From Marinirhabdus sp050859505 (GTDB taxonomy: Bacteria; Bacteroidota; Bacteroidia; Flavobacteriales; Flavobacteriaceae), in assembly GCF_050859505.1 (NCBI RefSeq), contig NZ_CP193934.1:3348001-3412000 (forward strand): 64,000 nt of DNA, written 5' to 3'. The position numbers were made by a program, and so were the translations under genes. Numbering within the stretch: the first letter of the stretch is position 1; each line of letters begins with the position of its first letter. This document shows, in pieces, positions 35,194 through 44,500 of this stretch. The notes below the pieces were generated by a model that was given only the letters and a program-made list of their open reading frames with translations, had not been told where the DNA came from and made no database searches.

Positions 35194-36399
35194 CATTCTC
35201 TTTCTCTTCTATTCTATATTAAAAAAAGCAAGGCTGACGAACTCGGTAAAGCTAACATTTACCTGCGTATAACGCACGATGGGCGAAGAGCTGAATGCAG
35301 TGTTCGAAGGAAAGTTAAATTCAAAGAATGGAACTCCAAAACCCAACTTGCACTTGGTAATTCTGTTGAAGTACAAGAAATAAATAAGCATTTGAGTGTT
35401 ATAAAGAATCAGATTTACTCGATTCAGCAAAATTTTGAACGTGATAATGAATCCTATTCTGCGACGGATCTTCGGGATGTGCTTCTTGGAAAAGACAAAA
35501 TCCATAAAATGCTACTGGAAATATTTCAAGAGCATAATGACAAAGTTGAAAGTCTGATCGGGAAAGATTTCGCCATCGGAACTTTTGAGCGCTACCGAAC
35601 CTGTAGAAATCACGTTCGGGATTTTATAAAGAAGAAGTACAAGAAAACTGATATTCCTGTGAAAGGTGTTGACCATAAGTTTATCACTGGGCTGGAATAC
35701 TATCTTAAGACGACCCGTAAGTGCTCACACAATTCTGCCATTAAGTATATCACCAATTTTAAAAAGATCATTCGTATTGCATATGCTAACGATTGGATCG
35801 ACAAAGATCCCTTCTTACATTGGAAAGCCAAACTAAAAGTTATTGAGCGTGAGTTTCTGACCGAAGAAGAAATTCAAAAAATCATAGATCTTGAGTTTAA
35901 AATGGAACGACTCGACCAAGTGCGTGATATTTTTATATTCTGTTGCTTTACTGGTTTGGCGTATGCAGATGTTAAAAAATTAAACAGAGGTGATATTGTA
36001 GTAGGCGCAGATGGGGAAGAGTGGGTGAAGACGAAAAGATCTAAGACAGATACCAGAAGCAATATTCCAATTTTACCGATAGCTAAGATACTTATAGAAA
36101 AGTATAAGGATAATGGGCTTTTAATTGAAAAAGATTTAGTCTTACCGGTTCTAAGCAATCAGAAAATGAATGCGTACATCAAAGAGATTGCAAACTTGGC
36201 GGGTATTACGAAGAATCTCACTTTTCATTTAGCGCGACATACATTCGCCACAACAGTAACTTTGAGTAATGGTGTGCCAATAGAGTCTGTTAGCAAGATG
36301 CTTGGGCATACTAATCTTAAAACGACCCAGCACTATGCTAAAATTTTGGATATGAAAGTGAGTAAAGATATGGCAATTCTAAGATCAAAATTTAGATGA
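35188..36399 (+). CDS. int: Tyrosine recombinase / integrase
   Basis: 403 aa with a GTG start at 35188. Arm-binding and core-binding N-terminal domains precede the catalytic domain. Visible catalytic residues: HLARH (His 347, Arg 350), LGHTNLKTTQHY with the nucleophile tyrosine near residue 383. The first catalytic arginine expected in the TGLR motif is replaced, since the sequence is CFTGLAYAD; the same is known for Bacteroides CTnDOT-type integrases. It sits just inside attL and points into the island. Confidence 0.94.
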   Translation: MSHSLSLLFYIKKSKADELGKANIYLRITHDGRRAECSVRRKVKFKEWNSKTQLALGNSVEVQEINKHLSVIKNQIYSIQQNFERDNESYSATDLRDVLLGKDKIHKMLLEIFQEHNDKVESLIGKDFAIGTFERYRTCRNHVRDFIKKKYKKTDIPVKGVDHKFITGLEYYLKTTRKCSHNSAIKYITNFKKIIRIAYANDWIDKDPFLHWKAKLKVIEREFLTEEEIQKIIDLEFKMERLDQVRDIFIFCCFTGLAYADVKKLNRGDIVVGADGEEWVKTKRSKTDTRSNIPILPIAKILIEKYKDNGLLIEKDLVLPVLSNQKMNAYIKEIANLAGITKNLTFHLARHTFATTVTLSNGVPIESVSKMLGHTNLKTTQHYAKILDMKVSKDMAILRSKFR

Positions 36400-36403
36400 G
36401 GAT

Positions 36404-37069
36404 TCAAAGAGGTATTCCATAGTCTTTTTTCCCATTATTAGAATTTCTCAGATTATCCAGATAGCCAGAATTTGGCTTAGTTCTTTCCTCTTTTATATTG
36501 AGTCCTTTCTCAACGAAATTAATGGCAGCTGTTTTCCAGTTTGTTATTTTTAGCCCTCTGCTCAGTTTCCAATCTTTGGCATCATAATACGCATAGAATT
36601 TTTTTCCTTCCATAGCTGGCCATTCATTTTCTTTAAAAAAATTTAAAACAACTAGTTCATTTTTTGGCCTTGCCAGTTTATTTAAGTTTTCTATTGTTTT
36701 ATGTTTATAAGAAGGTACCAAATTTTGGCCTGGTTCTGGGACGTAGGTAGCCAAATTTTGACCAACTGAATTAAAAAAAATGGCCATCTGGACTTTTGAA
36801 CCTCTAGCAGGATGATACGACGGATAGTATCGTAGATAACCCCAGTCATTGAGGTCTTTGATATAGTTGTGATAAGTAGTTTTTGATTTGAATTTTGCTT
36901 TTTCCATAATCCATTCTCTGTTTATGGTTATGGTCTTTTTAAAAAATTCCCGGTTCCATTTCTGAAAGAATGCCAGATACAAAGTAATATGACCCTGTTT
37001 AATTCTGAAGTCTTTATTGAAAAGTTCAAAAACAGCGTTGAGCTGAATGATATAATTTACCTTTTCCAT
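36404..37069 (-). CDS. Mobile-element HTH/replication-like protein
   Basis: 221 aa. The N-terminal part (YHNYIKDLNDWGYLRYYPSY) reads like a winged helix-turn-helix, and the C-terminal segment WKLSRGLKITNWKTAAINFV resembles replication or primosome-type proteins of Bacteroidota mobile elements (recalled, not searched). Its start overlaps the stop codon of the mobilization-like gene by one base, so they are cotranscribed. It converges on the integrase. It may control excision or be involved in replication of the excised form. Confidence 0.6.
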   Translation of the reverse strand: MEKVNYIIQLNAVFELFNKDFRIKQGHITLYLAFFQKWNREFFKKTITINREWIMEKAKFKSKTTYHNYIKDLNDWGYLRYYPSYHPARGSKVQMAIFFNSVGQNLATYVPEPGQNLVPSYKHKTIENLNKLARPKNELVVLNFFKENEWPAMEGKKFYAYYDAKDWKLSRGLKITNWKTAAINFVEKGLNIKEERTKPNSGYLDNLRNSNNGKKDYGIPL

Positions 37070-37506
37070 TAGTTATCATCATTAGTGTCTAGGTATTTCT
37101 TTTCTCGATAGCTTCCCCTCCCGACTGGCAATCCTACTTCTTTCTTTTCTTGCACAATTTTTTTTGCTAGTATTAATTTCTTTTTAGGAGGTTCCGCTTG
37201 TTGGAAAAGCGCTTGCATCATCGCTACGGTTGGCTTAGTCTGAGACTTTTCAATATCCTTCATAATAGCGATCATTCCGTTCATCCGTTTTTTGATTAGT
37301 ACGGAAATTCTGTTTTCCAAGGTTTCCATTCGAGGTCCTAAATGCTCGGTTGGGGAAATTCCATTTTCATTAAAAAAATCCATCATTAAGAACAAGGTCA
37401 TCGATTGCGATTTCGAGAGCATTTTACTAAATTTTCTAAATTCATTAGCCACAGATCTCTTAATCTTTAGTGTTTCAAATTCTTCTTTTTCAAATCCTCT
37501 ATCCAT
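37069..37506 (-). CDS. BfmA/BtgA-like mobilization protein
   Basis: 145 aa, with a ribbon-helix-helix-like start (TLKIKRSVANEFRKFSKM), typical of BfmA/BtgA mobilization accessory proteins of Bacteroides mobilizable elements, which bind oriT together with a relaxase. The basic C-terminal half fits DNA binding. No relaxase gene follows: the next gene downstream is the HTH/replication-like one. Two copies of TTTTTAGTAAAAA just upstream may be its binding sites. Confidence 0.72.
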   Translation of the reverse strand: MDRGFEKEEFETLKIKRSVANEFRKFSKMLSKSQSMTLFLMMDFFNENGISPTEHLGPRMETLENRISVLIKKRMNGMIAIMKDIEKSQTKPTVAMMQALFQQAEPPKKKLILAKKIVQEKKEVGLPVGRGSYREKKYLDTNDDN

Positions 37507-37508
37507 AA

Positions 37509-37563
37509 TTTTTAGTAAAAAAGTTGCCTATTTATGGTGGTTGCTAAGTGTTTTTAGTAAAAA
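37509..37563. promoter_or_regulatory. Paired TTTTTAGTAAAAA sites upstream of the mobilization-like gene
   Basis: The 13-base near-palindrome occurs at 37509-37521 and 37551-37563, 42 bases apart (four helical turns). Such spacing places both on one face of DNA, fitting operator or oriT binding by the adjacent protein. Confidence 0.55.
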
Positions 37564-38428
37564 GTAGCGTTTTTAGCCAAATTTAAGGAAATCTAGAAGT
37601 TATGCTAGACCCTATAAACACTATGTTTATAGTGAAAATCGTATAACCGTAACATCGCGAAGCGTGTTACCCTCTTGCTATTCGATTCCTTCATTTCATT
37701 TCAGGATCTTCATACTTTTCAACCAAGACTGAAAAGCTATTTTCTGAACTTTCAACACCATTAATTTTTTAGTAATAAAGTGAAGTTACTTATTTACAAT
37801 CAACTGACAGTCATTTAAATAAACTAATTTAAATATTCATTTTAGATGGTTTTATTTGATGTAATTTGATATATTTTTCCCTTTAAAATCACCTACTTAT
37901 TATATCTTGAGCGTTTTCCTTTTCTTTTGGTATTGAATTCTATGTGCTTTAATAATCACCAAGTTTATTTGTAGCAAAATGATACAGATTAGGGTTCATT
38001 TCAATCTTATTCACTTACTTCCCATAGCGCCATCGCCGTTACCTTTTCGGTAACAGAATCTAAAATTGTGAACGAGTAAGAACTTATAAAAGTGAGTTGG
38101 CGAACGGTTATGCAGTTCGTCTCGAGCAGAATTTTAAACTTTGTGTAGAAAAAGGTTGTGGTAATCGTTTTGCTAGGCGAACGCTGTCGCTTTTTCTGCG
38201 ACTGGGTTCAAGATAGTGTAGTGAACCTCTTTTATCGTAATGCAGCTTTTCGCGAAATGCAGAGGAATGGGGTGGAACGGGTTATGATTAGTATACCAAT
38301 TTGATATTATGAGCCGATTAGGAATGTTATTCGGCTCATATTTTGGGATATTTTGAGTTGATTTATTTTATTAAGATTTATAATTTTTAAAAAACTAATT
38401 ACAAACATTAGTTAGAGATTCGTTACAC
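37564..38428. other. Noncoding region rich in hairpins
   Basis: No ORF of note. Palindromes: CTATAAACA/TGTTTATAG near 37610-37630, a strong GTAACAT-CGC/GCG-TGTTAC hairpin at 37649-37670, GTTACC/GGTAAC at 38038-38054, CGAAC/GTTCG near 38104-38122, GTCGC/GCGAC near 38189-38205, and GTTCA/TGAAC near 38207-38227. It may hold an oriT, a small RNA or the decayed end of a mobilization module. A direct function cannot be shown. Confidence 0.5.
37649..37670. other. Hairpin GTAACA...TGTTAC, oriT candidate
   Basis: Stem GTAACATCGC with GCGTGTTAC (one bulge), loop GAA. Upstream of a mobilization-like gene, so a candidate transfer origin; the nic site is not identifiable from sequence. Confidence 0.3.
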
Positions 38429-39469
38429 TTAGAATTCCTTTTTGTATAAAATAATTAAATCTCTGTAAGCTTTTATAATTACTTCTTTTTGAGAATTCAA
38501 TTCTGAAGCAACTTTATCCATACGTTTATGACAATCAGTCCAAGTTTCACTCGGAAAAGGTTCTTTCATAATAAAATACCTTTCGTTTTGAAGTGTATCG
38601 ATTCTTAGTTCTTCTGTAATTGTAACACCACTTTCTTCTAATTCAAATAGGGATGGACCTGAACCTATATTATTTGGGACGTTAATATCAGCATAACACA
38701 TAGATGTAAATGAATCCAATTCTTTTACCAATTCTTGCATTTTTTTATCTAAATTTTTATTTATAAAATGATTCATGGACTCTTTGTAATAGTTGATTAA
38801 ATCAATCCATCTACTATGCATGTGGTTATTATAATATAAGTTAGTGACAACAGTATTTAAGTCATCTGTTAATAGTTTTTCTGATAAGATTTCATCAATT
38901 TTATTAAAGATAACTCTGTCTTTCTGTTTCAACTCATCTACATTGTGTCTTTCAGAGATGTTATCATAATCCTCAATAATAGTTCTTATACCAACTTCTA
39001 AAATATCAACTAGTGATTTTCTAGATTTGTCATCTTTTTTATTGAAACTAGTTATTCTATGAGCTCTAATGTCAAATGGTAACATCTCATTTACTCCAAA
39101 TTCTATATTATTGACACAAATAACCCTTTCCCATCCAAGAGAATTAATAGCGTAGCCCAATTCAATTAGAACATTAGGATTTGATGTAATCCTGCTTTTA
39201 AGAGACCGATTTAATAATGAATTATTGATTAAACTCACGTCACATATAAAAATATCACACTGAGAAATTTTGTCAAATATTGTCTGTGCGATTTGAGGAC
39301 TTCCACTTCTATTTCGTGTATCCCTATCGAAGTTTATTTCTAAAGAAATATCTTGTGTCAATTTCCTTTTGACAATCTTTATAGCCTTCTCGATAGAACT
39401 CGATATAAAATTGCTACTCTTTCTTTTATCTGATTGCCAAGAATAAAATACGGTATAGTGCTTACTCAT
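38429..39469 (-). CDS. TIR-like nucleotide-binding domain protein
   Basis: 346 aa. N-terminal TIR-like domain: FYSWQSD (residues 8-14), GSPQIAQTIFDKISQCDIFICDVS (56-79, read in pieces) and the family signature NPNVLIELGYA (97-107) with Glu 103 as likely NAD-hydrolysing residue. The C-terminal 180 residues are helical, with no known motif. Last gene of the operon, starting 19 bases after drmB. TIR-domain effectors often cause NAD+ depletion upon phage sensing (established for other systems; inferred here). Confidence 0.78.
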   Translation of the reverse strand: MSKHYTVFYSWQSDKRKSSNFISSSIEKAIKIVKRKLTQDISLEINFDRDTRNRSGSPQIAQTIFDKISQCDIFICDVSLINNSLLNRSLKSRITSNPNVLIELGYAINSLGWERVICVNNIEFGVNEMLPFDIRAHRITSFNKKDDKSRKSLVDILEVGIRTIIEDYDNISERHNVDELKQKDRVIFNKIDEILSEKLLTDDLNTVVTNLYYNNHMHSRWIDLINYYKESMNHFINKNLDKKMQELVKELDSFTSMCYADINVPNNIGSGPSLFELEESGVTITEELRIDTLQNERYFIMKEPFPSETWTDCHKRMDKVASELNSQKEVIIKAYRDLIILYKKEF

Positions 39470-39488
39470 TTAATAATTACATTTATTT

Positions 39489-41594
39489 CTATGATGAAAA
39501 AAGACCAATTTCTGGATTAGTTAGCGTTCCTATAAGCATTCCTCTGTCTAAAAATTTATTCATATTGCAACAACTTGTTTCTGGTAATAAACAACAAGAA
39601 TGACAAGCACCTAAATTCACTCCCATGAAGCCTTTTCCACTGGTATTGTCCAAGCATAATGGGTCTGAACTACACCAAGATGCTTTTCCTATAGCTTTTT
39701 CAAATACATTACTTAAAAATGTGGGCTCTCCTTTTTCTACTAATCCACCAAGTGTTCCTTCGGAATCAGAAGTACTAGTATAAATCAATATTCCATTCAT
39801 ATTAGGTTCTTCATTATTCCCTGAATAGATAATCTCAGATAAGGAAGAACTACCATACCCGCATTCAATAGATAGTTCATTTATTAAAATATGACTTAAT
39901 GTATGGAGTAATACATACCTCGATGTTAAAACCTCATCAGGCTCTAAACCATAAGAAACTCTATAGTAATCATTGTTTTCTTGAATGATTTTGAATCTTT
40001 CCTTTACCTCCGTTTTATTTTCCCACTCATTAAGAATCAAATCATTAAATTTAATAAATATTCCTTCTCCTCTAACTTCTGCACAGGGCAGTGTTTTAGT
40101 TGATGACTCACTTCTTGGGTCCTGAATTCTTTCTAATTCGGCTTTACGTCTACCTGTTACTTTTTCTGGACTATCAAAAATTAAATCTTCAAACATTAGC
40201 GGTTTAATTCTTGTAAACCCTCTGAAAATTTTTAACTCTTTTATTTTATCTAGTAATACTACTTTCTCTATTAGATTAGGTAAACCTAATTTATAATGAG
40301 AACCATTCATAATTCTTGAATCATACCATTCATTTTTTTTAGAGATTACGTTTTTATTCAAAAAACAATCGAATTCTTGTTTTCTGAGTTGTTGAGTTGT
40401 GAATTGGACTTTTTCTTCATTTGAGTTTACGAAATATTTTTCAGCATAATCTAAAGCCTCATCAATTGTATAAGGAAGGTCTTGAAACCGCTTATCAAAA
40501 GTCTTTTTTAATAGATGAATATATTCTCCTACATCTTGTTTATCTTCAATAAAATCTTCCCAACTATCAATAGCTTTTTTAAATCTTAAAACAAAGTCTT
40601 CAGGAAGGCTTGGAGAATAACCATTCTTAGGAAGACTAATACCTTTGTAAACTATTGGGAAATAAAGATTTCCAGCACCCCTTAGAAGAGTTCTAGGATA
40701 TTTTGATAATTGTCTTTTTTTTTCATCAGGACTATCATCAATCGAATATGGAGGATAGCTAAGATTATTAATTTGAAATTTTCTAAAATCTTTAATCTGC
40801 TTTCCTGATGAAGTAGTAACCTTAGAGTTTCGTCCATACCATGGCTTAGGCAACTTATTCTTCACATAGGTCATATAATCTTCATAAGGCTCTTTTAAGC
40901 CAACAAACGTATCTTCTTGGTCAAATATTTTTTCTAAAGTGATAGAACCAAGAACCTCATTTGTGCTTCTATGCTTACTCTCTAATTTTATGTTTTTTAA
41001 TGTTGCTGAACTACCTGAATTTTTAAGATAGAGCTTATTTCCTTTTCCAATTTCATCATATAACTTAAGTCTTGTATGTATGTACCAATCAAAAGGAAAG
41101 TCATCAAGATGACCATTCTCAGTTGCTATAATAAATCTTACAGGAATTAATTTTCTACTGTTAAAATTTGGAGAATCGAAACCTGTAAAAGTCTCATCCA
41201 CATTTTTACCAGCTCGATTTCTCCTATCAGTATAATAGTCTTCATTCTGCTCTAATTCTCTAACATCAAATAATTGGTCTGTTACAGGACATTGTAATAT
41301 TGAAGGAAAACGAATTGATTGAATTTTAGCTTTATAAACTGAATCTGAAGTAGGTGCACTAACGAAACATTCTACATTAAAAGCAATTGCAAGTCTATCA
41401 TCTTCTATTCTGTTCGCAGGAGATTCAAAATTTTCTCCCCAATATACAGCATTATTATAATGCTCATCACCTCCCATTGTTTCTTTTTGCGGTATATCAT
41501 GAGATAATATTAAAACAGATAGTTCAGGAAAATCTGCGATAGCTCCAGGACCATAAGTATGTATAGTTTGTGATGTTCTAATTTCCTGTTCCAT
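39489..41594 (-). CDS. drmB: DISARM protein DrmB (DUF1998)
   Basis: 701 aa. DUF1998 signature HTLSHILINELSIECGYG, then SLSEIIYSG, and a C-terminal cysteine cluster (C-C-HSCC-CC) around GACHSCCLLPETSCC that probably binds zinc. The opening RTSQTIHTYGPGAIAD is typical of DrmB. DrmB pairs with DrmA in all DISARM types; DrmAB complex blocks incoming phage DNA. The start overlaps the drmA stop (TAATG), so translation is coupled. Confidence 0.92.
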   Translation of the reverse strand: MEQEIRTSQTIHTYGPGAIADFPELSVLILSHDIPQKETMGGDEHYNNAVYWGENFESPANRIEDDRLAIAFNVECFVSAPTSDSVYKAKIQSIRFPSILQCPVTDQLFDVRELEQNEDYYTDRRNRAGKNVDETFTGFDSPNFNSRKLIPVRFIIATENGHLDDFPFDWYIHTRLKLYDEIGKGNKLYLKNSGSSATLKNIKLESKHRSTNEVLGSITLEKIFDQEDTFVGLKEPYEDYMTYVKNKLPKPWYGRNSKVTTSSGKQIKDFRKFQINNLSYPPYSIDDSPDEKKRQLSKYPRTLLRGAGNLYFPIVYKGISLPKNGYSPSLPEDFVLRFKKAIDSWEDFIEDKQDVGEYIHLLKKTFDKRFQDLPYTIDEALDYAEKYFVNSNEEKVQFTTQQLRKQEFDCFLNKNVISKKNEWYDSRIMNGSHYKLGLPNLIEKVVLLDKIKELKIFRGFTRIKPLMFEDLIFDSPEKVTGRRKAELERIQDPRSESSTKTLPCAEVRGEGIFIKFNDLILNEWENKTEVKERFKIIQENNDYYRVSYGLEPDEVLTSRYVLLHTLSHILINELSIECGYGSSSLSEIIYSGNNEEPNMNGILIYTSTSDSEGTLGGLVEKGEPTFLSNVFEKAIGKASWCSSDPLCLDNTSGKGFMGVNLGACHSCCLLPETSCCNMNKFLDRGMLIGTLTNPEIGLFSS

Positions 41595-44500
41595 TAATCG
41601 TAGGTTTTAATTTTTATTTTGGCTGAAGTATCAACATCTCTTAGTGATGTCATAGCAAATAACATTTTACCTCGTGTCATATGATGGTCACGATATTTTG
41701 CATCAAGAAAAAGTCTATTTGTTAAATTTTCATCGGATAAAGAATTATTCATTATGTCTCTAAATTCGGTGAAATTTACAGAACGTAGATTCCTCCATCG
41801 GTCTTTAAGTTCATCAAACAAAACTTCAATTTCATTAACTTTCTTGATTTTTAAATTTTCATTTTCAATATTTAAAACCCTGGTGATATTTAAATATCTA
41901 TCAATTAATTTTTGCTTAATCTGATTGAAACATAATTCTGCTTCTGAGTCAAAAAAAGCATTAGTTTCCTCTTTGAAATACATTCCTCTCATCAAAGCAA
42001 TTACAACTGAATCTAAGGTCTTTTCAAGAGCCGGTAAGGAGAATGGTGTAACACTAGTAGCTTCTACGTATTTATAATATGCTTGATGATAATCCTTGAA
42101 GTTTTCGTAATGTGACCTATCACGATTTTTAGCTTGATTATATAATGTTAGTACTATTCCCGGAGATTGTCTTCCAACCCGTGAACTTGCTTGAATATAT
42201 TCCGCTGATGTTTTAGGTTGACCAGATATAGACATAACATTAAGTCGAGGAATATCTACTCCAACTGCTATCATATTTGTAGCTAGAGCAACTTTAACAG
42301 GGTCATTATTATCTCGGCTCTTACTTTTTATTGATTTTTCAAAAATAGGATAGCATTTATTGTAGACAACATCTAATTTATCTTCTTCATAAGGATAGGT
42401 TCCTATTTTTTCATTATCTGATAAGTCTGCTATAACTTTAATTGCTTCCCAGTAATTATTGAATATAGAAATCCATTTCCATTTATATTTTACTTCTTGC
42501 AAATCTTTTTCTGTATTTACACCTATCGAGCTCAGGAACTTTACAACCTCGTTACTCAAATCGACATATTGCAATCGTGTATTCTCTAATCTATCTAAAC
42601 CAATATTAATTTCATCAGAAGTCATTTGGCTAGATAATTCAACAATTCTGCTAGGGTTGTATTGTAGGTGTATATTTTTAAGATGTTTACTTAAAAATTT
42701 TCTGTAAGCCTCCATATCATCTTCTAATAATGTACGATATTTACCTAATTCTTTTACCGTATTAAAATAAGCGAGTAAAGTGTAATAATTGTCTAGCTCA
42801 CTATTTTCAGCATTTTTTATTAAGTTTACTCCTTCATACAAGAGACTGTCAAGTCTAAGTTTAGCGGTAGTTGAAGTATTCCCACTTGCCATAATCCCTA
42901 AATAAAGTCTTCCGTTTTCATCATCACTCTTTTTTCTAGAATAGAAAGAATCATCAATATGAACTCCTACGGGTGGAAATTGCGAATAAAACTTTCTATC
43001 ATAGATTTTAATACATTGTTGCTTAGCATTTCTAACGGTTGCGGTTGCTCCTATAATTTTGGGCTTTGAACCTTCGTAGTTTGTTAGCTCATCAATAGCA
43101 AATTCAAAAAGACTATAAATAGTTCCCAAGGAAGAGCTAATTAGATGAAGCTCATCTTGAACAATTAGTGATGGAGGTGGACAGAATCTTGAAAAATCAT
43201 CATTGAAATTAAATAAACGAAAAACTTCTTTTTTCCAAGATAGCTGAGCATATTTATCTACAGTTGAGAATAACAGAGTTGGTCTATGTCTATATACATC
43301 TTCATCAACATAATATATTGGCAATGAGTAACTATCTATTTTGGTAGAATCTAATTTATTTAATAGAAAATCTCCTTCTGAAAGATAAAAGTGACATTTA
43401 GAATTGGTACAATGTGTTATAAACGGGTTATGACTATCTTTATTATGAGAAAAAGGTTTTCTTTTTAGTCTATTCCTTTTTTGACTATAACCCCATTTCC
43501 CTTTTGTTTCTTGTTTCTTGTCATCAGTAGTATGAATTTCCTTTACTAATTTATTTCCACAACAGGGACAATTAAATACTGGAGGAGCATAATCATGAGT
43601 GAAACTATTATTTCTATTATCAATACTTGCTTTATATGCTTCGAGCAATTCATTATTTCCTGGAAAATCTCTAGAACCAGAGTGTTTGTTTGGAAAAAAA
43701 GAACCTCCTACCCATAATCCATTTGAAACTCTTTCTTTTCCGTATAAATCAGGATTATCATATCTAATAAGCTCACAAGCACAAATTAAAATATTAGCCC
43801 TATCAAACTGTTGCTTATTTAGCATACGGAGTGTATAACGCATCATTACGCTAACTCCAGAAACTTTACTTTCCGATTTAAGGCGTTCATAAAAAATAGT
43901 AAAAGAGATAAGCCCTAAATAGGCTTCCGTTTTCCCACCTCCTGTAGGAAACCATAATAAATCAATAGTTTCTCTGTCGTCAGATTCTTTATCAACTACA
44001 CCTTCTACTTGAGATAAAATGAAAGCTAATTGAAAAGGTCTCCACTTAGCTAGAAACCAATTACTAGAAGATTTCTCTTTAGGTATAGATAACTCGCCAT
44101 TTTTCCATATTGAATTAGAAATTGAATCATAAGGTATTTTTTGAAATTCAGGAAGGTAATCATCTAATCCGTCTGAATTCTTAGAAGGAATTGTCCTTTT
44201 TTCTATTGTTCGATGTTTAGCAAAATCAGACATAACCCTTTGATTGAACATTGACTTATTTGCGTCTAGAAAAGCTCTTAAAACATCTTTATCGTTCAAT
44301 AGTTCAATTCCTCTATTCATACGAGACAACAATCTACTACACTTGTCTATTATAGTTGACGATGTTTTTGAATACTCTTTATTAAAAACCTCTTCTTTAA
44401 GAGAACCTTCTTGCTCAACTATCCATTTCTCATAGATTTTTGTAAAACTCTTCAACCCACTTATTAAATCAGAAGTTTTGAATGCAGAGTCTAAATCTGA

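Noticed and set aside
36404..38428. Relaxase or conjugation genes in the island
   Set aside because: No ORF with relaxase or T4SS features is present; the mobilization-like gene stands without its usual relaxase partner.
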